Below are positions 49,932-61,019 of a stretch of DNA of 64,000 nucleotides, one piece after another; positions within the stretch are counted from its first letter, which is position 1; every line of letters starts with the position of its first letter. The notes below the pieces were generated by a model that made no database searches, was not told where the DNA came from, and was given only the letters and a program-made list of their open reading frames with translations. The translations under genes were made by a program, and so were the position numbers. This DNA is from Cyanobium sp. Morenito 9A2 (GTDB lineage: Bacteria > Cyanobacteriota > Cyanobacteriia > PCC-6307 > Cyanobiaceae): assembly GCF_024345575.1 (NCBI RefSeq), contig NZ_JAGQBJ010000008.1, forward strand, positions 62,001-126,000, given 5' to 3'.

Positions 49932-50807
49932 TCAGATCCAGGGATCTTCGTCGGGGCGGGGGGTCCGGCGGCGGCGGCGGACCGGCGGGGTCCAGGGTTC
50001 GTCGTCAACGGCGTCCTCGCCCACCGGGGGGCGCAGGCGCTCCCAGTCGTCGGAAGGTTCCGGCCTCCCCTCCCAGGCCTGCTCAGCCTCGAAGGCCTCC
50101 CATGGCTCCTGCCGTTGCTCGCGATCCAGCTCGTCTGGGATGGTCTCGCCCCTGGCGGGTTCGTCCCAGGGAGGTTCCTCCATCCAGCCCTCAAGCCGGT
50201 CCTCGAAACGGTCCCCCGCCTGCTGGAACTGATCCCGCAGCCGGGCGGTCTCCTGGCCCACCTGGGCCCGCCAGCGGCGGGAACGCTGCAGGAACTCCTG
50301 GCGCAGGCTGGCCTTGGCCAGGGGCAGGTCATCGAGGCCGCCCACGGCGCTCACCACCTGGCCGGGCTGCTGATCGACGATCCGATCAGGGGAAAGCCGC
50401 CAACGGCTACTGCCCGGCAGACGGGGATCGCTGCGGGACACCAGATAGTGCAGGATCCGTCCCGTGCGCAGCTCCACCGCCAGATCCACCAGGGTGCCGA
50501 GGGGATCCCCGGAACGCCCCATGAGCACCGCCTCCAGCAACGTCGGCAGCCGGGCCAGGGTGTCGGCGTCGGTGGCCGTCGACGGACCCTGCACCAGGGC
50601 CTCGTGCTCCCCCAGGCCGCGCAGTTGATTCAGCCGCCACACCATGGGGCGGGAGCCAAAGCCAACGGGCTTGCTCACCCAGCCCAACAGCCGATGCACG
50701 GGCGGATGCATCCAGCCCTGCTGCCCGGCGCCATGGTCGAGACCCTGATCACAGCGGACCCGCAGCCGAAGCAGATCACTGAGCAGCAGGTGCTCCGGCA
50801 GGGCCAC
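49932..50807 (-). CDS. PRC-barrel-domain protein between dnaN and purL
   Basis: 291 residues from GTG 50807. The N-terminal 150 or so residues read as two PRC-barrel-like units (LLSDLLRLRVRCDQGLDHGA and GDPLGTLVDLAVELRTGRIL), a fold linked to RNA processing and to photosynthetic reaction centres. The second half is charged and low-complexity (WMEEPPWDEPARGETIPDE) with a basic end RRRRRTPRPDED. Start lies 4 bases after the dnaN stop, so it is coupled with dnaN. I know it as a conserved neighbour of dnaN in marine picocyanobacteria; function unknown. Confidence 0.8.
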   Translation of the reverse strand: MALPEHLLLSDLLRLRVRCDQGLDHGAGQQGWMHPPVHRLLGWVSKPVGFGSRPMVWRLNQLRGLGEHEALVQGPSTATDADTLARLPTLLEAVLMGRSGDPLGTLVDLAVELRTGRILHYLVSRSDPRLPGSSRWRLSPDRIVDQQPGQVVSAVGGLDDLPLAKASLRQEFLQRSRRWRAQVGQETARLRDQFQQAGDRFEDRLEGWMEEPPWDEPARGETIPDELDREQRQEPWEAFEAEQAWEGRPEPSDDWERLRPPVGEDAVDDEPWTPPVRRRRRTPRPDEDPWI

Positions 50808-50811
50808 GGGC

Positions 50812-51963
50812 TCAGGTCCGAATCTGAATGGGCATCACCAGATAGGTGAAGGCCCCACCCTCCACCGGCGCCAGGACCGCGGGGGTGGTGGGAGCGTTCA
50901 CGCGCAACTCCACCCGTTCGGAGACGATCGCCTTGAGGCCCTCCAGGACATAGCGCACGTTGAAGGCGATCTGGATCGGCTCGCCGCTGATCACCGCCGC
51001 CAGGGCCTCTGAACCACTGCCCACGTCCTGGACATCGGCACTGATCGAGAGTTGGCCGCTGGCGGGGTCGCTGCTGAGCTTGACCACGTTGTTGTACTGG
51101 TCCGCCAGCACCGCCACGCGCTCGAGGGCGGCGATCAGGCCACGACGGTCGATCTCCAGCACGCGGTTGAAGCTGTCGGGGATGAGCTGGCGGTAATTGG
51201 GGTAGGTGCCATCGAGGCTGCGGCTGGTGACCACCTGGTCGCCCCAGAGGAACACCACCTGGCCGCGGTCGTAGAAAAGGTTGACCGGATCGGCGGACTG
51301 GCGCGCCGAGAGCAACCGCTCCAGCTCCCGCAGGGAGCGCGCGGGCACGGTCACAGCGAAGGGCTCCCCTTCTCCCGCTTCGGCAGCCGCCCCAGGCAAG
51401 GCGTTGGTCAAGCGCAGCACCGAGAGTCGGTGGCCGTCGGTGGCGGCGAACTCCAGATCGTTCCCCTCCAGGCTCAGGTGCACGCCCGTGAGCAGCTGCT
51501 TAGCCTCGTCGCCGCTGCTGGCGAACAGGGTGGCGCGCAGGCCCCGGACCAAGGCCTCGGCCTCGAGACGAATCGGCACGCCCGTTTGCAGCAGGGGCAG
51601 CTCAGGAAAATCCTCGGCAGCCAGACCGCGCACCTGATAGCTCCCGGAGAGGCTGGTGAGCTCCACCTGCTCGCTCTCCTCGAGGTTGACCAGGGTGATC
51701 GGGCTGTCACTGGCCTGGCGCGAGACGATTTCGCCGAACAGGCGTGCCGGCAGGGTGATGGCGCCGCTGGATTCCACCGAGGCCGGCAGGCTGGTTTGGA
51801 TGCCAAGACTGAGATCAAAGCCAGTAAGGCTCAAGCGACCGGTACCCGCATCCGCCGTCAACAGCACGTTGGCGAGCACGGGATGATTCGGTCGCGCGGA
51901 CACCGCCCGGCTCACCAGCTGGAGGCTGGCATTCAGTTCGGCCTGGGAGCAGACCAGCTTCAT
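50812..51963 (-). CDS. dnaN: DNA polymerase III sliding clamp (beta subunit)
   Basis: DnaN is the ring-shaped clamp that tethers the polymerase. ATG 51963 gives 383 residues: MKLVCSQAELNASLQLVSRA is the family start, and an ORF extension upstream is rejected. The three repeats are visible by FEFAATDGHRLSVLRL-type segments (LEFAATDGHRLSVLRLTNAL), LFASSGDEAKQLLTGVHLSL, and the C-terminal YLVMPIQIRT, ending in the clamp hydrophobic patch. It reads leftward from the candidate origin, as is usual in this group. Confidence 0.96.
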   Translation of the reverse strand: MKLVCSQAELNASLQLVSRAVSARPNHPVLANVLLTADAGTGRLSLTGFDLSLGIQTSLPASVESSGAITLPARLFGEIVSRQASDSPITLVNLEESEQVELTSLSGSYQVRGLAAEDFPELPLLQTGVPIRLEAEALVRGLRATLFASSGDEAKQLLTGVHLSLEGNDLEFAATDGHRLSVLRLTNALPGAAAEAGEGEPFAVTVPARSLRELERLLSARQSADPVNLFYDRGQVVFLWGDQVVTSRSLDGTYPNYRQLIPDSFNRVLEIDRRGLIAALERVAVLADQYNNVVKLSSDPASGQLSISADVQDVGSGSEALAAVISGEPIQIAFNVRYVLEGLKAIVSERVELRVNAPTTPAVLAPVEGGAFTYLVMPIQIRT

Positions 51964-52158
51964 CGGCGCAGACCCTGGGCTTGGAGAGAAGGATGGCCCA
52001 TCACGGGCGACACCACGCTTCCACAAGGCGTCGCGATCCGCAACGGTTCCTCGGACCTTCCGGCCTCCAGGTCCCGTTGGGGTGGCCTGATCAAGGACGT
52101 TCTACGGATCAAGAAAGGATTGAATCCAAGTAATCAAAAACTTCGTAGCCGTAGGGGC

Positions 52159-52176
52159 TGTGGAAATCGTGGAAAA
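52159..52176. promoter_or_regulatory. Two adjacent DnaA-box-like 9-mers
   Basis: On the minus strand the sequence reads TTTTCCACG then ATTTCCACA back to back (plus-strand positions 52168-52176 and 52159-52167). The cyanobacterial consensus DnaA box is TTTTCCACA, so each differs in one position. The two abut with no spacer. They follow the AT-rich stretch that ends about 52145. Binding is not shown. Confidence 0.45.
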
Positions 52177-52258
52177 GTCCGCAAAAGTCTTGCAAGAGAA
52201 TGGATCGTCATCGAGATTCGCTGGGGAGAGCGAGAGCGAGAGCCGTGATTTCGAGCTG

Positions 52259-52267
52259 TTTTCCACT
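52259..52267 (+). promoter_or_regulatory. DnaA-box-like 9-mer
   Basis: TTTTCCACT on the plus strand, one mismatch from TTTTCCACA. It lies 82 bases right of the tandem pair and has the opposite orientation. It is followed at once by the inverted repeat TTTCCCC-GGACT-GGGGAAA. Confidence 0.4.
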
Positions 52268-52440
52268 CTTTCCCCGGACTGGGGAAAAACAATGACCATC
52301 CATGACTCACCCCCGTCCGTGCTTTTCCCCGTTTCTGGCGCTCTTTTCCCCCGTTACCCCCTCGACCAGTTTCAGGAATGACTGGTCACCAACGGAGACC
52401 CGGACCGCTTCTTCCGGGGGCATGAGACGCTCCATGGGCC

Positions 52441-52467
52441 TAAAAAAACCGACCCTTGGGGTCGGTT
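52441..52467 (-). terminator. Intrinsic terminator of thrC
   Basis: On the minus strand AACCGACCC pairs with GGGTCGGTT (9 bp, 52447-52455 with 52459-52467) around a 3-base loop, followed by a run of seven or more T residues (52448 down to 52442). It lies 44 bases beyond the thrC stop. This is one of the clearest terminators in the window. Confidence 0.85.
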
Positions 52468-52510
52468 GCAGGGCTCCATCCCTGGGACGCGTCCGCCGCA
52501 GGGCGCGGTG

Positions 52511-53614
52511 TTAGAAGCCCATCACCTGGGCCACCGTGGCCAGGTCGGGATTCAGATCGGGGTGGAAGGCAGCATCGTTGTTCTCGATCGCGCAGGTGGG
52601 ATCCTTCAGACCATTGCCCGTGAGCACGCAGACCACCGTGGCCCCGGCCGGCACCACATCGGCCTGTTGCAGCAGCCCCGCCACCGAAGCGGCACTGGCG
52701 GGTTCACAGAACACACCCTCCTGGCTGCCCAGCAGTTTGTAGGCCTTCACGATTTCGGCGTCGGTCACGGCGTTGAAAGCGCCACCGCTCTCGCTACGCA
52801 CCTTCAGGGCCTTTTCCCGGTTGGCCGGGTTGCCGATCCGGATGGCCGTGGCGATGGTGTCCGGTTGCTCCACCGTGTGGCCCAGCACCAGCGGGGCGGA
52901 ACCGCTGGCCTGAAAGCCCATCATCCTGGGCAACTTGCGGCTCAGGCCCGCCTGGCGGTACTCCTGGAAGCCCATCCAGTAGGCGCTGATGTTGCCGGCG
53001 TTGCCCATGGGGATGCAGAGCCAGTCGGGGGCGTCACCAAGGGCATCCACCACCTCGAAGGCGGCGGTCTTCTGGCCTTGCAGGCGGTAGGGATTGAGCG
53101 AATTCACCAGGGTGACCGGGTAGCGCTCGGCCACCTCGCGCACGATCGTCAGGGCCTGGTCGAAATTGCCGCGCACCGCCAGCACCTCAGCGCCGTAGAG
53201 CAGGGCCTGGGCCAGTTTTCCCTGGGCCACGTAGCCGTCGGGGATCAGCACGAAGGCGCGCATGCCGGCCCGGCGGGCGTAGGCGGCCGCCGCCGCAGAG
53301 GTGTTCCCCGTGCTGGCGCAGATCACCGCGCTCGAGCCGGCCTCCTTGGCCTTGCTGATCGCCATGGTCATGCCCCGGTCCTTGAAGCTGCCGGTGGGAT
53401 TGAGACCGTCGTACTTGAGGAACACCTTCACGCCACGGCCGATGCGTTCGGCCACGGCGGGCGCCGGGATCAGCGGCGTGCCCCCCTCGCGCAGGGTGAT
53501 CACCGGGGTGCGCTCGGACACCGGCAACCAGCGCCGGTAGCCCTCGATCAGTCCGGGCCAATCCTGGAAGGCCGACTTTCTGCCCAGGTTGCGCAGGGAG
53601 GAAAGCAGCGGCAC
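52511..53614 (-). CDS. thrC: Threonine synthase
   Basis: ThrC converts O-phosphohomoserine to threonine with PLP. The 367-residue protein from GTG 53614 has GGTPLIPAPAV, the PLP lysine K78 in NPTGSFKDRGMT, the phosphate loop CASTGNTSAAAAAYARRAG and the serine-type segment MGNAGNISAYWMGFQE. This is the shorter, type of threonine synthase found in cyanobacteria and plants-type lineages, without the long N-terminal regulatory extension. It has its own terminator toward the origin region. Confidence 0.94.
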   Translation of the reverse strand: MPLLSSLRNLGRKSAFQDWPGLIEGYRRWLPVSERTPVITLREGGTPLIPAPAVAERIGRGVKVFLKYDGLNPTGSFKDRGMTMAISKAKEAGSSAVICASTGNTSAAAAAYARRAGMRAFVLIPDGYVAQGKLAQALLYGAEVLAVRGNFDQALTIVREVAERYPVTLVNSLNPYRLQGQKTAAFEVVDALGDAPDWLCIPMGNAGNISAYWMGFQEYRQAGLSRKLPRMMGFQASGSAPLVLGHTVEQPDTIATAIRIGNPANREKALKVRSESGGAFNAVTDAEIVKAYKLLGSQEGVFCEPASAASVAGLLQQADVVPAGATVVCVLTGNGLKDPTCAIENNDAAFHPDLNPDLATVAQVMGF

Positions 53615-53685
53615 AACGGCGGATGGGTGGATAGGCCGAATCTACGCTTCAGGGGCGTGAGCTCCCGTGGAGCTGTCTCTCAGTC

Positions 53686-54240
53686 TCAGGAGGGACCCTT
53701 CGAGGGACCCGGTGCCTTGAGGCCATCGAGGGGCGATTCCGAGAAGAAGCGCACCAACTCGGCGATTGAGCTGGCTTTGCTCACGGTGCTGAGCAGGGCA
53801 GGAAGGCTGATCGCCAGATCGTCGTTGGGGTAGGCGCGCAGGAAGGCGACGGCGGAAAGGCTGTCGCTGTTGTCCTTGAGCCCGATGATCGTGGCTGCCC
53901 GCAGGGCAGGAACCGCCACGCCCTTGGCGTTCAAGGGGTACACGATCGCCGAGACCCGGTTGAGCACCGCCTCACCGATACGGGTGTTGAGCAGTCGGCT
54001 GGTGAGCACCAGCGGCAGGCTGATCCGTTGGTTGAGAAGCTTCGCGACGTCCTGGGGTTTCTGCCTGCCCAGCCGCAACACATCCGCCAGCAGGCCCTCG
54101 GCCTGGCCGGTCTTGGCCAGCAACTCCAGATCAGCGACAGGGATCGAGCGCCGGAAGGCGCCACTCACGAACACCACCTGCTCGGCGGCCTGGGCACCCA
54201 GGGGCAGGGCGGTCAGGGCCAGGCCCAGCAGGGAACCCAT
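53686..54240 (-). CDS. Exported DUF1400-like protein without hydrolase domain
   Basis: 184 residues from ATG 54240. A signal peptide is clear (SLLGLALTALPLGAQAAEQ). The mature part resembles the N-terminal helical domain of cyanobacterial DUF1400-alpha/beta hydrolases: GAFRRSIPVADLELLAKTGQ, then LNQRISLPLVLTSRLLNTRI, VPALRAATIIGLKDNSDSL and AFLRAYPNDDLAISLPALLS. Compare 61020-62567, where the same order of motifs precedes a hydrolase domain. No GxSxG nucleophile is here. It lies downstream of the UbiB-type kinase on the same strand; 62 bases separate them. Confidence 0.7.
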   Translation of the reverse strand: MGSLLGLALTALPLGAQAAEQVVFVSGAFRRSIPVADLELLAKTGQAEGLLADVLRLGRQKPQDVAKLLNQRISLPLVLTSRLLNTRIGEAVLNRVSAIVYPLNAKGVAVPALRAATIIGLKDNSDSLSAVAFLRAYPNDDLAISLPALLSTVSKASSIAELVRFFSESPLDGLKAPGPSKGPS

Positions 54241-54302
54241 GGCCTTAAGGGGCTGTCGCAAGGTTGGACTCCATTCGTGGTCGAACTCTAGGAGGAGCAC
54301 TT

Positions 54303-56192
54303 TCAGCTGACGCCCACGCCCCTTCTGGTTTCCGGTGTCACAAGCACGTCGCGCAGCAGGCGTACCACTCCCCTCTCCGCCAGTCGGCGGGCGAGATCCA
54401 GTCCCATGCGCCGTAGATCCGGCTCCCGCAGCAACCGTGGCAGCCGGCTGAGCAGCAGCTGGGGATCGAAGCCGGGTAGCTCGCGCAGGATCGTCACCAG
54501 CCGTGCGACGGGCTCAAGGGAAAGAAGCTCAAGATCCTTGGCCGTGACCGGTTCAAGACCGCGAAGGCCGGGAGGTTGCAGCTGCCGCGGCAGCCGCTGA
54601 CCGAGCCGTTGCACGGTCTGCCAGCCGAACTCATCCATCTGCTCCACCGCCGCCTCCACCAGTTGCTCGCGCAGCATTCCACCCCCTGGGGAGAAGAGGA
54701 AATCGAGCACCTGATCAAGCAGGCCTTCCAGGTCGAGTTGATCCTGCAGCGAGGCGCTGGTGATCAGGTTGTCCAGGCGCTGCCAGCGGAATAGATCACC
54801 GTCGAAGAGCATGTCGCGCAGGCTCTCGCGCAACTCGGGATCGGGGTCCTCCATCAGCCGCCGGGCGAAGTAGGGGTAGGCGGCTCCAAGGATCTTGAAG
54901 CTGGGATCAACGCTCAGGGCAATGCCCTCAAGGGTGACCAGGGAACGGATGATCAGGGCGTAGTAGGGAGGAACCTGGAAGGGGAAGCGATACATCACCC
55001 CGGAAAGCTCATCCGTCACCGCCTTGAAATCCAGCCGGCTCACCCCCTGCTCGATCGCCTGGCCGAACACCGTTTCGAAGGCCGGCACGATCGGCTCGAG
55101 ATCCACGGTTTCGGCCAGGAAGCCGAGCTGAACGAAATCATGGGAGAGGGCGGAGAAGTTTCGGTTGACCAGGTGCACCACCGCCTGGATCAAGCCCGTT
55201 CGCGAGCTGCGGCTCACCGTGCTCATCATTCCGAAATCCAGGTAGGCCAGCCGTCCGTCCGCCAGGGCCAGCAGATTCCCCGGGTGGGGATCGGCGTGGA
55301 AGAAGCCGTGCTCCAGCAATTGCTGCAGGCTGCAGTTCACCCCCACCTGCACCATGTCATCAGGGTCGATGCCTAGGGCCTTGACCGCAGCGAGGTTGGT
55401 GAGTTTCACCCCATCGATCCACTCCATCGTCAGCACCCGTCGGCTGGTGGCCGCGCGGTGGATCAACGGCACGGCGATGCGGCGGTTGCTGCGGTGCAGG
55501 GCCGCGAAGCGCTCTGCGTTGGAGGCCTCATTGAGGTAATCCATCTCCTCGAACACCCGCTGACCGAGTTCGTCGATCAGGGCGACGAGATCGCTGCGGA
55601 TCAGGCCCACATAGCGGTTCAGCCAGGCGGCGATGTTGCGCACGATGTAGAGATCGAGCGTGATCTGCTCGCGCAGGCCAGGCCGCTGCACCTTCACAGC
55701 CACGGCGGCGCCGCCCTTGAGTACGCCTTTGTGCACCTGGCCCAGGGAGGCGGCGGAGATCGGCTCGCGATCGAGCTGGTCGTAGATCGCCTCCACCGGC
55801 TGACCCAGGTCCTCCTCGATGCAGGCCATCGCCAGGGTTGAATCGAAGCCGGGCAGTTGGTCCTGAAGCTGGGCCAGCTCCTCCAGCAGCATCGGCGGCA
55901 CGATGTCCGGCCGGGTGGAGAGGGCCTGACCGGCCTTGATGAACGCCGGCCCCAGCTGCACCAGGAGCTCGGCGCATTCCTTGGCCCGTCCCCGTGCGCG
56001 GGCGGGTCGGCTCAGTCGCCCGGTGGCCCGGTCGAACCCCACCCCCAGCAGATAGAGGCCGATCGGCACCAGTGTTTGCCACAGGCGGCGCAGCAAACGC
56101 TGCGGATGGCCGGAGTAAATGCGGCGGATCGTGGCCGGGTCGTAGCTGAGCAGACCGGCGGCTTCGATGAAATCGCCGCTCGAGCCGACCAT
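54303..56192 (-). CDS. ABC1/UbiB (AarF) atypical protein kinase
   Basis: 629 residues. The ABC1 kinase pattern is complete: KxGQ motif QLGPAFIKAGQALSTR, the Ala-rich loop PISAASLGQVHKGVLKGG, VAVKVQRPGL with the ATP-binding Lys, EMDYLNEASNAERF, VLTMEWIDGVKLT, the catalytic FFHADPHPGNLL and LDFGMMS. The last 200 residues form a helical extension typical for cyanobacterial and plastid members, which act in prenylquinone and lipid metabolism. Substrate unknown. The gene ends 62 bases before the DUF1400 start, and it is divergent from recN. Confidence 0.92.
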   Translation of the reverse strand: MVGSSGDFIEAAGLLSYDPATIRRIYSGHPQRLLRRLWQTLVPIGLYLLGVGFDRATGRLSRPARARGRAKECAELLVQLGPAFIKAGQALSTRPDIVPPMLLEELAQLQDQLPGFDSTLAMACIEEDLGQPVEAIYDQLDREPISAASLGQVHKGVLKGGAAVAVKVQRPGLREQITLDLYIVRNIAAWLNRYVGLIRSDLVALIDELGQRVFEEMDYLNEASNAERFAALHRSNRRIAVPLIHRAATSRRVLTMEWIDGVKLTNLAAVKALGIDPDDMVQVGVNCSLQQLLEHGFFHADPHPGNLLALADGRLAYLDFGMMSTVSRSSRTGLIQAVVHLVNRNFSALSHDFVQLGFLAETVDLEPIVPAFETVFGQAIEQGVSRLDFKAVTDELSGVMYRFPFQVPPYYALIIRSLVTLEGIALSVDPSFKILGAAYPYFARRLMEDPDPELRESLRDMLFDGDLFRWQRLDNLITSASLQDQLDLEGLLDQVLDFLFSPGGGMLREQLVEAAVEQMDEFGWQTVQRLGQRLPRQLQPPGLRGLEPVTAKDLELLSLEPVARLVTILRELPGFDPQLLLSRLPRLLREPDLRRMGLDLARRLAERGVVRLLRDVLVTPETRRGVGVS

Positions 56193-56266
56193 GGCAGGGA
56201 AACCGTTGTTCCCCTTCTAAACGAATCCCGCAGCCGCTACGGTCGGGCCGATGACCGGAGGCGGGT

Positions 56267-57958
56267 GTGCTCACGGGTCTGCGCCTGCACCAGATCGCCC
56301 TGATCGAGGCGCTCGAACTGAACTTCGAGCGGGGTTTCACCGTGCTCACCGGCGAAACGGGCGCGGGCAAGTCGATCCTGCTCGATGCCCTTGATGCCCT
56401 GCTCGGCGGTGGCCAGGGCAGCGCTGGGGTGCGGTTGCTGCGGCCGGGGAGTGAGCGCAGCACGATCGAGGCCAGCTTCAGCCTCAGTCCGCCGGTGGAG
56501 GCTTGGCTCCAGGCGCAGGAGCTGGAGGGCGCCGGCGACGAGGAGCTGGTGATCAGCCGGGAGTGGCGTCGCCTTGAGGAGCGCATCAGCAGCCGCAGCC
56601 GCTTGAATGGTGTGGTGGTCAGCCGGTCCCAGTTGCTGGAACTGCGGCCGCTGCTGCTGGAGCTCACGGTTCAGGGCCAGACCCAGCAGTTGGCGCGGCC
56701 CGGCCAGCAGCGCCGCTGGCTCGATCGCTTTGGCGGTGAGTCCCTGTGGGCGGCCCTGGAGCCCGCCCGCCAGGCCCAGCGGCTCTGGAAGCAGGCGGCG
56801 TTGGCCCTGGAGCGGGCCCGGGGCGAACGCGAGCGGCTGGAGCAGGAGCGCCAGGGTCGCCAGCGATTGCTGGATGAATGGGAGGCCGCCCGGCTGGAGG
56901 ATCCCTGCGAGCGCCAGGCCCTCGAAGCCGACCAGGACAGACTTGTGCACGGGGTGCGCCTCCAGGACGGGGTGATGGCCCTGATCGGTCGCCTGCAGGA
57001 GGGAGCCGACGGGACCCCATCGGTGCTCGATCATTTGGCCGCCTGTGAGCAGGAGCTGCAGTCGATGGTGGTGCTCGATGGAACGTTGCAGCCCCAGCTC
57101 CAGGCCCTGGGGGAGACCCTGGCCCAGGTACAGGATCTGGCGCGCGACCTGGATCGCTACGGCGCTGCCCTGGAGAGCGACCCCGAAACCCTCGCCACGC
57201 TCCAGGACCGCATCGCCCAGCTGCGCAGCCTGGAGCGGCGCCATGGCCTGGATCTGCCCGAGCTGATCGCCGAACGCGACCGCTTGCGGGAGCTGTTGGG
57301 TCCTGGTGGGGCCTCCGCTTCCCTTCCGGAGCTGGAGCGGGCCGAAGCCCAGGCCCGCCAGGGTCGTGAACGCCTGCATGGGCAGCTCAGTGCCCTGCGC
57401 CGTCAGGCGGCGGCCCGGTTGCAGGAGCAATTGATGGAGGCGCTGCGGCCCATGGGCCTGGCCCATGTGCGCTTTGCCGTGGCGGTGGAGCCCGCCCCCG
57501 CCAGCGATGACGGCGCCGATGCGGTGCAGTTCCTGTTCTCCGCCAACCCCGGCCAGCCCCTGGCGCCCCTGGCGGAGGTGGCTTCCGGCGGCGAAATGAG
57601 CCGCTTCCTGCTCGCCCTCAAGACCTGCCTGGCGGCCAGTGATCCTCACGTCACCCTGCTCTTCGACGAAATCGACGCCGGTGTCAGTGGCCGGGTCAGT
57701 GGCGCGATGGCCCAGTTGCTCCAGCGCCTGGCTACGCAGCGACAGGTCTTCTGTGTCACCCACCAGCCGCTGGTGGCCGCCGCCGCTGACCATCATTTCC
57801 GCGTCAGCAAGCAGGTGCTGGCCGGCCACACGCACACGGGAGTGTCCCACCTGCGGGACACTCAGGAGCGCCAGCGGGAACTGGCGGAATTGGCGGGGGG
57901 TGACAGCGGCGAGGCGCGCAGCTACGCCGCCAGCCTGCTGGAGAAGCGGGTGGCCTGA
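56267..57958 (+). CDS. recN: DNA repair protein RecN
   Basis: RecN is an SMC-like ATPase that helps join broken DNA ends. 563 residues from GTG 56267, which has GGAGG at 56256-56260. The Walker A is GETGAGKSILLDALDALLGG, the middle is a long coiled coil (ERARGERERLEQERQGRQRL), and the C-terminal part has the signature EVASGGEMSRFLLALKTCLA, Walker B LLFDEIDAGVSGRVS and VTHQPLVAAAADHHF. uvrA follows in the same direction, a second repair gene. Confidence 0.95.
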   Translation: MLTGLRLHQIALIEALELNFERGFTVLTGETGAGKSILLDALDALLGGGQGSAGVRLLRPGSERSTIEASFSLSPPVEAWLQAQELEGAGDEELVISREWRRLEERISSRSRLNGVVVSRSQLLELRPLLLELTVQGQTQQLARPGQQRRWLDRFGGESLWAALEPARQAQRLWKQAALALERARGERERLEQERQGRQRLLDEWEAARLEDPCERQALEADQDRLVHGVRLQDGVMALIGRLQEGADGTPSVLDHLAACEQELQSMVVLDGTLQPQLQALGETLAQVQDLARDLDRYGAALESDPETLATLQDRIAQLRSLERRHGLDLPELIAERDRLRELLGPGGASASLPELERAEAQARQGRERLHGQLSALRRQAAARLQEQLMEALRPMGLAHVRFAVAVEPAPASDDGADAVQFLFSANPGQPLAPLAEVASGGEMSRFLLALKTCLAASDPHVTLLFDEIDAGVSGRVSGAMAQLLQRLATQRQVFCVTHQPLVAAAADHHFRVSKQVLAGHTHTGVSHLRDTQERQRELAELAGGDSGEARSYAASLLEKRVA

Positions 57959-58009
57959 GCCACCCGCCGCCACGTCCTCCGTAGACTTCGCTGTTCTCGT
58001 GGTCAATGG

Positions 58010-61006
<2,997 letters not shown>

Positions 61007-61019
61007 AACCAGACCCCCC

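Larger units (their letters stand above)
51964..52510. other. Candidate chromosomal origin (oriC) region
   Basis: 547 bases with no credible gene, the largest gap in the window. It lies directly upstream of dnaN. Next to dnaN the sequence is ordinary GC-rich; at 52111-52140 only 8 of 30 bases are G or C, an unwinding-type stretch in a genome near two-thirds GC. Adjacent to it are DnaA-box-like 9-mers, an inverted TTTCCCC/GGGGAAA repeat (52269-52287), and two TTTTCCCC runs at 52323 and 52344. The right end holds the thrC terminator. Genes on the left (dnaN, PRC, purL, purF) and on the right from recN onward point away from it. Confidence 0.55.

Noticed and set aside
53660-53674. AGCTCC-CGT-GGAGCT hairpin between the DUF1400 gene and thrC
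   Set aside because: It is a 6-bp stem without a T-tract on either strand; it may be chance in GC-rich sequence or part of the thrC leader.
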